This document shows positions 11,790-23,890 of a stretch of DNA of 64,000 nucleotides, piece after piece. This DNA comes from Hyperoodon ampullatus (lineage: Eukaryota > Chordata > Mammalia > Artiodactyla > Ziphiidae), in NCBI GenBank assembly GCA_949752795.1, contig OX457058.1, positions 154,824,353 through 154,888,352 of the forward strand. The letters run 5' to 3'. Under the pieces are notes generated by a model. That model saw nothing but the letters and a program-made list of their open reading frames with translations. It was not told the origin of the DNA and searched no databases. Position numbers and translations under genes: made by a program. Numbering within the stretch: the stretch's first letter is position 1; each line of letters begins with the position of its first letter.

Positions 11790-11922
11790 GGGACTTCCCT
11801 GGCGGTCCAGAGGTTAAGACTCTGTGCTTCCACCGCAGGGGTCACAGGTTTGATCCCTGGTCAGGGAACTAAGACCCCACATGCTGCACAGTGCAGCCAA
11901 AATTAAAGAAAAGAAAAGAAAA
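11790..11922 (+). repeat. CHR-type SINE, compact form
   Basis: It runs GGGACTTCCCTGGCGGTCCA to CAGCCAAAATTAAAG with an (AAAAG)n tail. An imperfect target duplication of about 18 bp, AAAAATAATTCTGGGGGA versus AAAAATAATTTGGGGGGA, flanks it. Confidence 0.9.
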
Positions 11923-11979
11923 ATAAAAAAATAATTTGGGGGGAAAAAAGCAATTCCAACTGTGTTAATATCAAGAAAG

Positions 11980-12172
11980 GGACTTCCCTGGTGGCACAAT
12001 GGTTAAGACTCTGTGCTCCCAATGCCTGGAGCCCGGGTTCGATCCCTGGTCAGGGAACTAGATCCCACATGCAGGACACAATGAAGAGTTCGCATGCTGC
12101 AACTAAGGAGCCCGCCTGCTGCAACTAAGACCTGGCACAACCAAATAAATAAATAAAATAAATACTAAAAAA
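11980..12172 (+). repeat. CHR-type SINE, intermediate form
   Basis: It has the GGGACTTCCCTGGTGGCACA head, GGTTCGATCCCTGG, then AACTAAGGAGCCCGC and AACTAAGACCTGGCACAACC blocks and an (AAAT)n tail. It lacks the ACAACTACTGA blocks and so looks older than the long form. The target duplication is weak (AAGAAAG / AAGAAAAG). Confidence 0.85.
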
Positions 12173-13250
12173 GAAAAGATTGATAAAGTTATTCCTCTTC
12201 AACAAACAAAACAGAGACTGGGCTATAAAGTTGACAAATTATAAGTGATGAGAAGAAATGGTCATTCATCTTAGCCAAGCAGTAACTGAACAAATCAAAT
12301 CATGGAAAAAAATCTTTAAAATTAATTTTATTATGAAATAAAACTAAGGTAGTTCACCCACTTCAATCTTAAAAAAAAAATAATGTGATTCACAGTAGTT
12401 TAATTAAGAGTTTAGTTCCCTTATATCATCTTACCATATCTTCTCCAATATGAGGGACATCGACTTCGGGGCTCCTTTCCTGTCCAAGGGGAACATCCTC
12501 AAACTCCTTATTTATGTTGTGCATTAATAACAACATTCTACTAAATGAACAAGTCTACATTTGTTCAAAGGTTAGCTTCCAGCCTGCTGCCTGTGCGCAT
12601 CTTAACAGCCAGCTTAAAACAAACTCTGAAACAAGACGCAAAAGGAGAGACCACTCTTGTGGCAAGAAATTTTTATTAGCACTTGGATTTGGAAGAAAGA
12701 AATGGGAGTGGAAGAAGTAATAGGACAGACCGTGCTACAAAAGCTCTTGAGTATTCAGGATAGATTTCTGAAGCAGAGAGGGAAGTTAAAGGGGTTACTG
12801 ATCCATGGAGAGGAAAGAGGCAGGCTTTCATTTGTAGGGGCGATTACTCACAACTAAATTTAGCTGTTTTTTTGAAAATTCGCAGACAAGAAATCAGAAA
12901 ATTAAAAATAGATTATGAAGTGGATGGAGTTCAGGAAAGCCACATTCTACTGGAAGACAAAATATTGAGAAAACTTATCTTGTGTGAGCTCAATTTTCTC
13001 TACCTGTAAAGTGGTTATACTGCTTGCTGATTTCAGAAGGTTTTAGCCATTCGTTAAAAAGCCCTTTTTGCTAGATAATAAAGAGGCTACTTTACAGAAA
13101 GAAAATCTTTTCCTTTGATTGCTGGTAATTTACTAAAGTGATATATATTCCATAGGAAAAATCCATTTAGATAGAAAAATTAGTAAGAAACATAAAAACA
13201 ATAAGATCTGAATTTGCTTCAAATAATTAGCTGGATTTAAGGAAGTTTAA

Positions 13251-13279
13251 GGGGGTTTTTTGGGGGTGGGGGTGAGGGA
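13251..13279 (+). other. G-quadruplex-capable G tract
   Basis: Four runs of three or more G occur with loops of six, one and three bases, followed by a purine-rich stretch to about 13315. It sits on the strand that is template for SPTLC2. Folding is inferred from the motif only. Confidence 0.6.
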
Positions 13280-13364
13280 GGAGGAGAAGGAAGGAGGGAA
13301 ACCAAGAAAAGGGGAAGCTGAACAAAAGAAGAATTTATTTGTGGCTCTGAAACCAGTCCTTTCT

Positions 13365-13500
13365 GGAATCTTATCCCTACCACTAGACTAAAAGCATTTT
13401 CAAAGGCAAGGATCATGTATTATTGTTCAACTTGGTACCCCTCAACAGCATATCCACCACAGGATACAGAGCAAGTGCTTGAGAAATGTTTGATAAATGA
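13365..13500 (+). repeat. L2 3'-end fragment
   Basis: The phrases ACTAAAAGCATTTTCAAAGG, GGATCATGTATTATTGTTCA and AGCAAGTGCTTGAGAAATGT follow the known L2 3' end (chromosome-wide ancient LINE), ending in GATAAATGAAG. Confidence 0.65.
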
Positions 13501-15493
13501 AGAATTAAATATTTCTCAACAGTGTTCTAGGCAGTAAGTTACAAGAAAGGAGGGATCTAATCTACTCTCCAGCATTAGATATACTGCTAAACTGTACTGT
13601 GGCTAAGAATTAAACTGTGTTCTCTAGAAAACTTGATTTTTACTTAGATGAATCTCTAATAGTGAAATAAACAAATTACATAAAAGCAGATACATAATAA
13701 TAAAGAAAAAAGTGGAACCCAAATATTCCTAGGCTCACAAAGCATAGGGATTGGAAAAGAAGGGTACCTAGGTTCAACCAAATGAAAAGCCCGCCTGCCA
13801 AAGGTAACAAGCGGATGTCAGCACTCCCTCTCCAAAGCTGGAAATCCTCTTTATGACCACTCCCACCGCCACCCTGTCTCAAGACTGCTTTCTTTAACAG
13901 TTCTGCCCCCTCAGCATGGGGATCCTGGAATGCTTTAAGAAAAAAGCTTTAAAAAAAAGGATGGGCAGAGAATCTGAATAGAAATTTTTTAAAAAAGCTT
14001 CTCAGTTCTAATTAGCTTTTGACAGTTCCTGGGACTCTCAAGGTGATCATTTAACACCTCATTAACAAGTCTATTATAGGAATGAATTCAAATGAGCCAA
14101 ACTGAAGTTTAATTAAACCTCGATCTGCCCAAGGTATTCTTTTTCTTCCTCCTATGCCAACAGCCACCAGAATGAGCTCTCAGTTCCCTTCAATACTAAG
14201 AAGTACAAAAAGTGCAGTTTTCTGCAAAGAAAGTTATTTCTGTCATCATATTAAAATTTATCTAGTAAAATATACATATCTAGTTTGTTTGTTCCACAAT
14301 TTGGCCATTCTGGCTTAACATTCAAGTAAACAAGCAATGTACTTTAAGAACCCATCCATTTTCTAATATTTCTTGATCATGTGTGTGTTCATTCATTCAC
14401 CAAATTTATCAAAAGGCTACTAGATTTCAGACACTAAGCTAGGTGCTGTGCTTGTTATTAACTACACCTTTGGACAGAAATAAAATACATCAAAACACAA
14501 CTCTGGAAAATGGAAAAGTGCAATTTTAGTTCCTTTGGTCAGACATTTTGCCTTGATTCATAAATAGATCTTACAGCTAAATTTCTATTATTGGATGTGG
14601 ATTAGTGACGTGTGCAGTAAAATCTAGAATTTCAAATGTCTTGTGTAATTTGTCAGAATTTCCTAGGTCTCCTTTTTTTTCTACTCACCAGCCTGTTCTA
14701 ACTCAGTATGTCTACTCAAGGTACAAACACAATTCCTAACCACTGTTATCTTAGGTAAGACAGCTCTTAGGTGGTTCCTAGGCAAGACGGTTCTCAGTAT
14801 CTACCCATCACTCTAGTCACATGGCCCTCTCTTCTTTTAGAAAACGATAGGAATTGGAGGAGAAATGTGGAAAAGACTGGGAGAAAGAAGAAAAGAGTGC
14901 TTACAAAGTAGGGTAGGGAAAGGATCTCAACTGCCCCTGTATGCTGCAGCTTTTCTGAAGGCTCTACACTCTGATCACCAAAGAATAACAAGTCTTCCCA
15001 CAAAAAAGATGAAAACATTTATCAATAATCAACCACAGACTATTTGTGTGTATGTTTAAGGCTTACTTTCAAACTTATCTTAGGCAGGATTTACTTTCAT
15101 GTAAGTTATTAATGTACTCTGGAGTCTAAAACAAAAAAAGTTTTAAATATAAAAGTAACATATTCAATCTAGTAAAATAAAATTCTAATAGTACAGAAAA
15201 TTATTTTTTTAAAAAAATAGAAGTTTCCCTCCTCCACCCAGCCACCTCCATTCCCACTCCCAGCAAGAAGTTCCAGGCTCTGTTTCTGGCTCTCTTCGTG
15301 GCTAGTGCCAAAATGCTGAATAATAAACTTACACCTCTGCTGCCTCTTCCGTCAACCCTGGATGGTGCTTAGATAAGGCATCTGTACTCCTACTTTCCAT
15401 GTTTCCTCCACTAATCACCACCACTTTTTGTAATATTACTATTTTAAAATTCTTCTAGTGGCTAGTTATCTTTATAACTTTAAAGACTATTTC

Positions 15494-15620
15494 TTTCTTT
15501 TTTCTTTTTTTTGGCTGCGCTGTGTGGCTTACAGAATCTTAGTTCCCCGACCAGGGACTGAACCCAGGTCACAGAAGTGAAAGCACTGAGTCCTAACCAC
15601 TGGACTGCCAGGGAGTGCCC
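15494..15620 (-). repeat. CHR-type SINE, compact form
   Basis: In minus orientation it runs from a T-rich tail and TTGGCTGCGCTG to CTGCCAGGGAGTGCCC. The exact target duplication TAAAGACTATTT lies at 15481-15492 and 15621-15632. Confidence 0.93.
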
Positions 15621-15899
15621 TAAAGACTATTTTGTAATTTCAAAATGTGTTGTTTATAAACTTAAGACAGTATCTAGTGACTCTGAAGAGAAAAAATAAA
15701 GTATGAATACTAATAAGGTACACAGGACTCAAACTTAATTCATTCAGGACAAAACCAAAAATTATTAGACATGCTGAATGTGGCAATAATAAATTTCATA
15801 TACTCATTGGAATTATGCTATTATTAGCCAATTAGCGACATGTTAAAGAGAAAATAATCAAAATTCAGTAACATAAAATACTTAAGATATACAGTCAAA

Positions 15900-16075
15900 A
15901 TTACAATAAAGGGGGGGCAATAGAGGGGTGAGGGGTGGGAGGCACAAACTATTGGGTGTAAGATAGGCTCAAGAATGTAGGGTACAACACAGGCAATACA
16001 GCCAACATTTAGTAATAACTGTAAATGGAAAGTAACCTTTAAAAATTGTTTAAAAAATTAAAGATCTTTTAAATT
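15900..16075 (+). repeat. L1 3'-UTR end fragment
   Basis: A polypurine G-rich tract (15911-15943) is followed by GGCACAAACTATTGGGTGTA, AGATAGGCTCAAG, TACAACACAGG and GTAATAACTGTAAATGGAAA. This is the tail layout of Laurasiatherian L1 3' UTRs. The G tract is part of the element and not independent. Confidence 0.7.
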
Positions 16076-17390
16076 AAAAAGAATCTTATTTACATTTAAA
16101 AAATTGCAATGAAAAGGCTTAGAGATTTCATTATATATTTAGTATTTTAGGACTGGGACAACAATTGTAACATCTATCATGTAAGTCTATTGATTGACTT
16201 ACACACTTTGAAGAAAACATTGTGTTCAAACATTAAGCACTGGCTCTGTGAGACAAAATTATAAATGTGAGATATAAAGTTGTGAAACATGGCTTTTGGA
16301 AGGAAAAAATGAATCAGCACAAAGGTGTCATAAAAGACAGCATTTCGGTTTGTTGTGAAGAATGAACAGATTTTTGGTGACAGGAGGATGAGCATTCTGT
16401 CAGAGGCACCAAATTGGTTTAAATGAGGGTACAGGAAAAGATGGTTAAGCTAAAATCAAACTATAGAGGATCTCAAACATCATGTAAAGAATTGAACTTT
16501 ATTCTGTAGGCAACTAGGAGTTACTAAAGACTGTTATTCTATATTTCGGCATCTTTAGGCAGACAACAACAGAAGCTGTATGTTAGGAAGATTAATAAGT
16601 GGTAGAGGAAAGACTTGGAGCAAGGAAAAGGCAGTTATGAGTGGTGCAGCTGTTTAAGGAACAGGGAGTCAGGGCCTGAAATAGTCACATGGCAGTGGGA
16701 ATAAGCAGAAGTGACAGGCAGAATCAACAGATTTTGACTTAGACATGGGGAAACATGGCTACAATTTCAGGCCTACATAACCTGAAGACAGTTATATATT
16801 TAGTTGAGAAGATGAAGAGAGGATACAGTGAGAAAAAGCAGCATAACTTCTGTGCTGTTCCTGTTAAACATACGTAGGCTGAATCTTAATCACGAGGAAA
16901 CACTAGATAAACCCAAATTGAGGGATATTCTGTATAATAACTGGCCTGTAATTCTTAAAAGTGTCAACATCATGGAAGTCAAAGAAAGACCGAGGAACTG
17001 TGACTGAAGAAGAGTAAAGAGACGTGACAACTAAGTACAAAAGGTGACTCTAAACCACATCCACAGCCTCAGGATGCTGGTCTGAGGAAGAGACAGTAAT
17101 AATGTATCATTATCAGTTACTGAAATAATTAATAACATGTTCATGTTAGTTAATTAAGTAACATATTAGTGTAAATTTCTTGCTGTGGTCGGTTGTACTA
17201 TGGTTCTGTAGGAAAATGCCTTTGTAGGAAGTACACACTAAAGCATTTGGGATGATGGGGCTTCAGATCAGCAACTAACTCTCAACTGGTTCAGAAGAAA
17301 AGTTTTTTGGGGGCTGTACTTCCAACTTTTATGTAAGCTTGTGATTGTTTTACAGATAAGAAAAAGATTATTTAAAAACATTATGATGAG

Positions 17391-17702
17391 GGGACTTGCC
17401 TGGTGGTCCAGTGGTAAAGAATCCACCTTCCAATGCAGGGGATGTGGGTTCGATCCCTGGTTGGGGAACTAAGATCCCACATGCCTCGGGGCAACTATGC
17501 CCGCATGCCACAACTAGGGAGTGTGCTCGGCACAAACTACAGAGCCCATGTGCTCTGGAGCTCACGTGCCACAACTAGAGAGAAGCCCATGTGCCGCAAC
17601 GAAGAGCCCACAAGCTGCAGTGAAAGATCCTGCATGCCACAACTAAGACCCGACACAGCCAAAAATATAAATAAATAAGTAAATAAAATAAATATTAAAA
17701 AA
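17391..17702 (+). repeat. CHR-type SINE, intermediate to long form
   Basis: It has the head GGGGACTTGCCTGGTGGTCC, blocks of GCCACAACTAG, GCAACGAAGAGCCC and ACACAGCCAAAAAT, and an (AAAT)n tail. The target duplication ATTATGATGAG flanks it (ends at 17390 and starts near 17704). Confidence 0.9.
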
Positions 17703-18208
17703 AATTATGATGAGAAACATCAACTCTGCCATATGACTACAGGTCTACTTCACAGAATTTAGGGACAAACATTTTAAATTATTGTGACTTTTTTTTCATA
17801 ATTTTTAGTTCTCTTCCCCAGCCCCCAGTTCCTTAAAGCCAATAGGGAAAAGCAAGAACACCAAGGAAGATTAGAATGCTCCTGTTTTTCCCTACAATGT
17901 CCCTTTGTTTCCAGAAGTTGCAGGAAGTTTCAAAAAATGAAATAATATATACATTTAAAAATAAAAGACATAGGAAAGATGATCGTTGTACAGCAACAAG
18001 AGATGTGCACTACATATCCACAAGGGTCCATATTGGGCCAAGAAAGAAGAAAAGAAATACTTTTGCAGACATAATATATGAGCTCCTTAAGTTCCTAAAT
18101 CAGTCTCAAAAATGAAATTGTGCCTCAAATTTATGATCATATATAAAATGCTAACAGCTCCAATAACAGAGTAGCTTAGAGAAGATATATAAATTCATGA
18201 TCTTAAAA

Positions 18209-18234
18209 CACACACACACACACACACACACACA
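18209..18234. repeat. (CA)n microsatellite
   Basis: Thirteen CA units in a row, flanked by AAAA and TCTTTC. Confidence 0.95.
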
Positions 18235-18370
18235 TCTTTCAAACACCGTATGTTCAGAAAAGTGAATCTGAATCTCAAAGGGGTATGGGTGTGGTAATGA
18301 GATTAGAACCCATAGATGGTAGTGAAACTGGCCCAGGGAAAAAAGCAAACCAAAAAATACTGTGCTGTTC

Positions 18371-18380
18371 AAGATGGCGG
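18371..18380 (+). promoter_or_regulatory. YY1-type site of the L1 promoter
   Basis: AAGATGGCGG at the very start of the L1 5' UTR matches the YY1 core that sets L1 transcription starts in other mammals. It is intact here. Activity in this genome is not shown by the sequence. Confidence 0.6.
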
Positions 18381-19258
18381 ACTAGAAGGATGTGCTCACT
18401 CCCTCTTGCGAGAGCACAGGAATCACAACTAACTGCTGAACAATCGCTGACAGGAAGACACTAGAACTCAACAAAAAAGATACCCCACATCCAAAGACAA
18501 AGGAGAAGCCACAATGAGACAGAAGGAGGGACATAATCATAATAAAATCAAATCCTATAACTGCTGGGTTGGTAACTCACAAACTGGAAAACACTTATAC
18601 CACAGAAGTCCACCCACTGGAGTGAAGGTTCTGAGCTCCACATCAGGCTTCCCAACCTGGGGTCCGGCAACAGGAGGAGGAATTCCTAGAGAATCAGATT
18701 CTGAAGGCTAGAGGGATCTGACTGCAGCACATCAACAGGACTGGGGGAAACAGAGACTCCACTCTTGGAGGGCACACACCAAGTAGTGTGTGCATCAGGA
18801 CCCAGGGGAAGGAGCAGTGACCCCATAGACTGGACCAGACCTACCTGCTACTGTTGGAGTGTCTCCTGCAGAGGCGGGGGGTGGCTGTGGCTCACCACGG
18901 GGACAAGGGCACTGGCAGCAGAAGTTTTGGGAAGTACTCCTTGGCGTGAGCCCTCCTAGAGTCTGCCATCAGCCCCACCAAAGAGCCGGGTAGGCTCCAG
19001 TGCTGGGTCGCCTCAAGCCAAACAACCAACAGGGAGGGAACGCAGAGCCACCCGTCAACAGACAAGCGGATTAAAGTTTTACTGAGCTCTGCCCACCAGA
19101 GCAACACCCAGCTCTACCCACCACCAGTCCCTCCCATCAGGAAACTTGCACAAGCCTCTTAGATAGCCTCATCCACCAGAGGGCAGACAGTAGAAGCAAG
19201 TAGAACTAAATTCTGCAGCCCATGGAACCAAAACCACATTCACAGAAAGACAGACAAA

Positions 19259-19642
19259 ATGAAAAGGCAGAGGACTGTGTACCAGATGAAGGAACAAGAT
19301 AAAACCCCAGAAAAACAACTAAATGAAGTGGAGATAGGCAACCTTCCAGAAAAAGAATTCAGAATAATGATAGTGAAGATGATCCAGGACCTCGGAAAAA
19401 GAATGGAGGCAAAGATCGAGAAGATGCAAGAAATGTTTAACAAAGACCTAGAAGAATTAAAGAACAAATACATAGAAGAATTAAAGGACAAACGAAGAGA
19501 GATGAACAATACAATAACTGAAATGAAAATTACACTAGAAGGAATCAATAGCAGAATAACTGAGGCAGAAGAACAGATAAGTGACCTGGAAGACAGAATG
19601 GTGGAATTCACTGCCATGGAACAGAATAAAGAAAAAAGAATG
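19259..19642 (+). pseudogene. L1 ORF1p N-terminal fragment
   Basis: It begins MKRQRTVYQMKEQDKTPE and continues as a lysine/glutamate-rich coiled coil (KIEKMQEMFNKDLEELK, INSRITEAEEQISDLEDR) for 128 open codons. The RNA-recognition and C-terminal domains needed for ORF1p function are absent. After KRM the frame runs into the SINE and is no longer L1. Confidence 0.9.
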
Positions 19643-19850
19643 AGGGCTTCCCTGGTGGCGCAGTGGTTGAGAGTCCGCCTGCCAATGCAGGGGACACGGG
19701 TTCGTGCCCCGGTCCAGGAAGATCCCACATGCCACAGAGCGGCTGGGCCAGTGAGCCGTGGCTGCTGAGCCTGTGCGTCCGGAGCCTGTGCTCCGCAACG
19801 GGAGAGGCTGCAACAGTGAGAGGCCCACGTACCACAAAAAAAAAAAAAAA
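19643..19850 (+). repeat. CHR-type SINE, short form, at the L1 breakpoint
   Basis: Full short form with a 15-16 A tail. The only possible target duplication is AAAAAAGAATG versus AAAAAAGGATG, with one mismatch and largely poly(A). The sequence after the tail is not L1, so the SINE marks the exact end of the L1 fragment. Confidence 0.93.
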
Positions 19851-20062
19851 GGATGTCATAAAAATAAGCATTGCTTTAACCCACTCAAATCTAAAAGAAA
19901 TCAGGCCAAATTTAAATAGGATCAGGTAGCAGGCTTTATGAGAAATGGTTAGATTTTTATTATCCTCTATTCTGGGAGAGAAACAACATAACCAGCAGAA
20001 GTCTGTCACACTAATTAAAAGTTTTAGGGACTAACTTTAAAATATATTATTTAAAGGCTGGT

Positions 20063-20575
20063 AGTGGCAAGTTTTTAAAATGGTCACAAATTCTTTGACC
20101 TGCCTCCCATTTGCGGTGGAGTCTGATTCCCTATGCCCTGCAATCTGGGCTGGCCTTGGTGACTTGCTTGTTAACAACAGATCACAGAAGGTCATGGGGT
20201 TTCAGCAGGTTCTTTGGGAATGCTTGCTCTCTGCAGGGTCCTATCTGGATACCTGGTCACCATGCTGTGAGGAGCCCACGCCACATGGAAAGGACACATG
20301 AAGGTGCTCTGGTCAACAGCCTCAGCTGAGCCCAGCCTTCAAGTCACTCCAGCCCAGGTGATGTGTAAGTGAAGAAGCCTCCAAGATGATCCCAGCCCCC
20401 AGCCATCAGAGTCTTCCCCAGCTGCCTGGGTCTTCCAAGTTCAAGCCCCAGACATTGTGGAGCAAAGACAAGCTATCCCTGCTGTGCCCTGACCGAATTC
20501 CTGACCTGCAGAATCTGTGAGCATAATAAGATGGCTGTTGTTTCACACCACTAAGCTTAGGGGGTGGTTAGAGAG
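20063..20575 (+). repeat. MLT1-like LTR (ERVL-MaLR)
   Basis: The phrases GGCCTTGGTGACTTGCTTGT, CACCATGCTGTGAGGAGCCC, CCGAATTCCTGACCTGCAGA and GCATAATAAGATGGCTGTTG followed by CACCACTAAGCTTAGGGG follow the layout of an old MaLR LTR. It is heavily diverged, with no internal viral sequence. Confidence 0.65.
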
Positions 20576-21985
20576 GCAATAGATAAACTGGAAAATGAGT
20601 GCTAACCCAAAGTCTATATCTAATTACCATATTTCATTTTCTGTCTGCCAGTAGAGCCTGGATTTCATTATTTAGCACAGATAAGTCATTTATCCAGAGG
20701 TCATGCATCACATGGATCCATGCTCTAGGACAGGGCAAAGAAATTACCTAAGGTAACTTTGAGAGCTGTTACCATTCGTTTTTCAGTCACCTAAATCTGT
20801 GTGCTGAATCAACAAGGCTGATGCACCTATGTCAAATAACTAGTTAAGTACTAGCTATGTACATATATATACATATCTGAGCATAGATACACATACATTT
20901 ACATATATGAGCATATATGTATACTCAGGTCAAAGCATACTATTTCTAGTAATACCTTATATGAGAGAGAGAAGATAACATTGTAGGTTTGTTAGCAGGG
21001 AGCTTCTCACAAGGCTCCATGTGGTGTTCACGACATTAATGAATTATATTCTTCCCCAAGGAATCAATTTATGAAACTGAAAATGATCAACACTTCCAAG
21101 ACACAGCAAGGATGCATGTACCACAGATCAGAAAAAATATTAAGGGAGAATTCTGATGTAAGAAAACAGGCTTAAATCAATGAAAATGAGACATACTACT
21201 TTTTTCTTGTTTTTCAATGCAAACCAGATCAATCTTACCACTAAATATTATACAGCTGAAGAGTAGCGCTCAAGGCTGATAACATGAAATATTTCACTAG
21301 AGCAAAAGTGATTTTAGAAGCATTAAAAAAGCAAAAAGCAAATGTATGTCTCATACTCACAATGGAGATTCTTCTCAAAGTGAAAAAACAAAACAAAAAA
21401 ACCCAATTGCTCCCCCCTTATTATAACTTTTCTGTAGTCAACACTGCCCTCTAGTGATATAAAAGCCAAAGATCAGAAAGCGAACATCACTGTTGGTTCA
21501 CTTGAGTATGTTTTAGTCAGAGAATCTAGTTTGGACTACAAATCCCACCAAAGACAGAATAAATAGATTCAGGATGACCTTTATTATATACTGTATGTTA
21601 AATGAGAAACTCTTTTAAAAGGCATTAAATCAAGGACACTAATTCATGGAAAGAGCAGCTTTTAAATACTATGGGAACAAAACATCGCTACACAGTGAAT
21701 TACATCTTCCCATAAAATTATGCAATTCAAGAAAGACCCTGAAGACTTATAACCTAAGATATGAGAATATGTAGGATAGTGAGACTAAAGCCTCACCATC
21801 TGTAGACAAGAAAATTCAACAGGAAACGAGCCAGGCTAGTTCTCACGGTGTGTGTAAACACACTGAAAAGTGTCCCTAGAAACCAAGACCTCGCATACCT
21901 GCCAGCTCTGCCCATTGGTATACTTGACTCCTCCTTTTAGGAAAAAAGCTCAAGAAAAAGAGTACTTTTGGTTGCTAAATATTTA

Positions 21986-22159
<174 letters not shown>

Positions 22160-22345
22160 TCACAGAAGCAAGTCATTAGAGGCAGTGCGTGGATTCACTG
22201 GCAATGTCACTGCCTTCCTCCCAGGTGACAGAAGCCTCCTCCCTTCAATAGCACTGGAATAGGGACATCTATCTGAGACACGAGATCAACCAATACGGTC
22301 AAAGCACACTGTCAGCAACAACTGGGTCAGACACATGGCAACATC

Positions 22346-22483
22346 CTTAGGCTTTGTTTTGTTTTGTTTTTTTGGCTGTGCTGCGCAGCTGGTGGGATCT
22401 TAGTTCCCAGACCAGGGATTGAACCTGCGCCCTCAGCAGTGAAAGCGAGGAGTCCCGACCACGGGACCACCAGGGAATTCTCT
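22346..22483 (-). repeat. CHR-type SINE, compact form
   Basis: In minus orientation, TTTTTTTGGCTGTGCTGCG to CCACCAGGGAATTC, with a (TTTTG)n tail. No clear target duplication. Confidence 0.88.
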
Positions 22484-23399
22484 GTTTCATTTTTTAAACA
22501 TGCCACAACATGAAAGGAAGAAGAACTAGGTTTAAAGAAGACCTCTGAACTTAGAGAACATATCATTGAATGTTATAAACAGCTCTGCAATACTAAATTA
22601 AACAAGAAAGCATTTGGATTGCTGTTTAGATACAACTTACTTTTAAGTATTACAGAAAATACCATTTGCATCTTACCCCATGCCTGCAAAGCCCATCCTT
22701 ACATTCCCGAATAAGTGACAGGTCTCTAATATCAATTTTAAAGACACTAAATGTCCTCTCCAGATAAACAGAGATTTATAAAATGATATAAATGTGGCAA
22801 AAGTTAAACAGAAATTCATTGGGTCTTTCATGAGGACACTAAAGCCATCTCACTGAATAAAAAAAAAAAACTTGTCCGTCAGTCACAAAAATTTCAAAAC
22901 AATCAGTTGTATATCTCTATTCTCTGATACCTTTTAACTTCACTAAGTCTTTATATAAAATGTGCACACAAGGAAGCTTATGTTCCAGAACCAAAACAGG
23001 AGACACAAAATGCAGCCAGAAAACAGTGCAGATACTAAAAATTGTACAAAACCAAAAAAAAATAAATACACTGTACCTCAATGATCTCCCAGAGTATTAT
23101 TTTTCTATCCTTTTGTTTAGTAACAAATCTTACCAAAAACCAATCAATTCTCAAAAGTGAGCCTGGTCCTTTTAAAAATTGAAGTAAATGTCTATTGAAC
23201 TTGATTAAAACCACTGATAATGGGGTTTCTCTAAAAGACAATGAATTATTAAGAGAAAGGCCATGCTTTAAGACTCCCAGCATCAAATTTTAAAGAGGAA
23301 TTTTAGAGAGGAATTTAAGGACATTTATTTAAGGACATTTAAGCACCTACCATGTACTATGTACAAATACTTGACATACATTTTTTTTTCCTAATACTG

Positions 23400-23690
23400 G
23401 AGAGTTTTTTAAAATAACAGTTTTATTGATATACAATTCACATACCATAGTATTCACTTTTTCAAACTGTATAATTCAGTGGCTTTCAGTATATTCACAG
23501 AGCTGTGCAACTTTCACACTATCTAATTTTAGAACATTTTCATTACCTCAAAAAGAAACCTCATACCCATTAGCAGTCACTTTCCACTTCCCCCATCTCC
23601 TGAGCCCCTGGCAACCACTAATCTATTTCTGTCTCTATGATTTGCCTATTCTAGATATAACATATAAAAAAAATACTTTAGCCTTTTGAG
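23400..23690 (-). repeat. old L1 3'-UTR fragment
   Basis: ACAGTTTTATTGATATACAA, TTCAGTGGCTTTCAGTATAT, AACCTCATACCCATTAGCAG and CCCTGGCAACCACTAATCTA are the reverse complement of the L1M/L1MA-type 3' UTR common in mammals. Confidence 0.7.
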
Positions 23691-23774
23691 ACTGACTTCT
23701 CTAATTTAACATAAGGCTTTCAAGGTTATTTCTACGTTATAGCATGGACATATATTATTTTTTAAACCCTAACT

Positions 23775-23890
23775 ACAATCTTATAAGCCAGGCACATTTA
23801 TCTCTGTTTTCCTGATAAGGAAATCGAAAGGTTAAATACTTTGCCCAAGGTCTCATGAAGTTTGGGAAATACTCAAACCTAGGGCTCTGT
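23775..23890 (-). repeat. MIR-like fragment
   Basis: CTGATAAGGAAATCGAAAGG TTAAATACTTTGCCCAAGG matches the inverted central core of MIR. It is strongly decayed. Confidence 0.5.

Larger units (their letters stand above)
18368..19642 (+). mobile_element. L1 5' end: 5' UTR promoter and start of ORF1
   Basis: The element opens with CAAGATGGCGGACTAGAAGG, the hallmark of an L1 5' UTR with a YY1 site. About 890 bp of 5' UTR follow, then ORF1 from ATG at 19259. The sequence stops being L1 at about 19642, where a SINE begins. The rest of ORF1, all of ORF2 and the 3' UTR are missing. This is unusual, because L1 copies normally lose the 5' end and not the 3' end. Confidence 0.9.

Noticed and set aside
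15911..15943. Second G-quadruplex-like tract
   Set aside because: It is the polypurine tract of an L1 3' UTR and needs no separate explanation.
20080..20329. Two overlapping open frames of about 72 codons
   Set aside because: They lie inside an MLT1-like LTR and show no similarity to a protein that I know.
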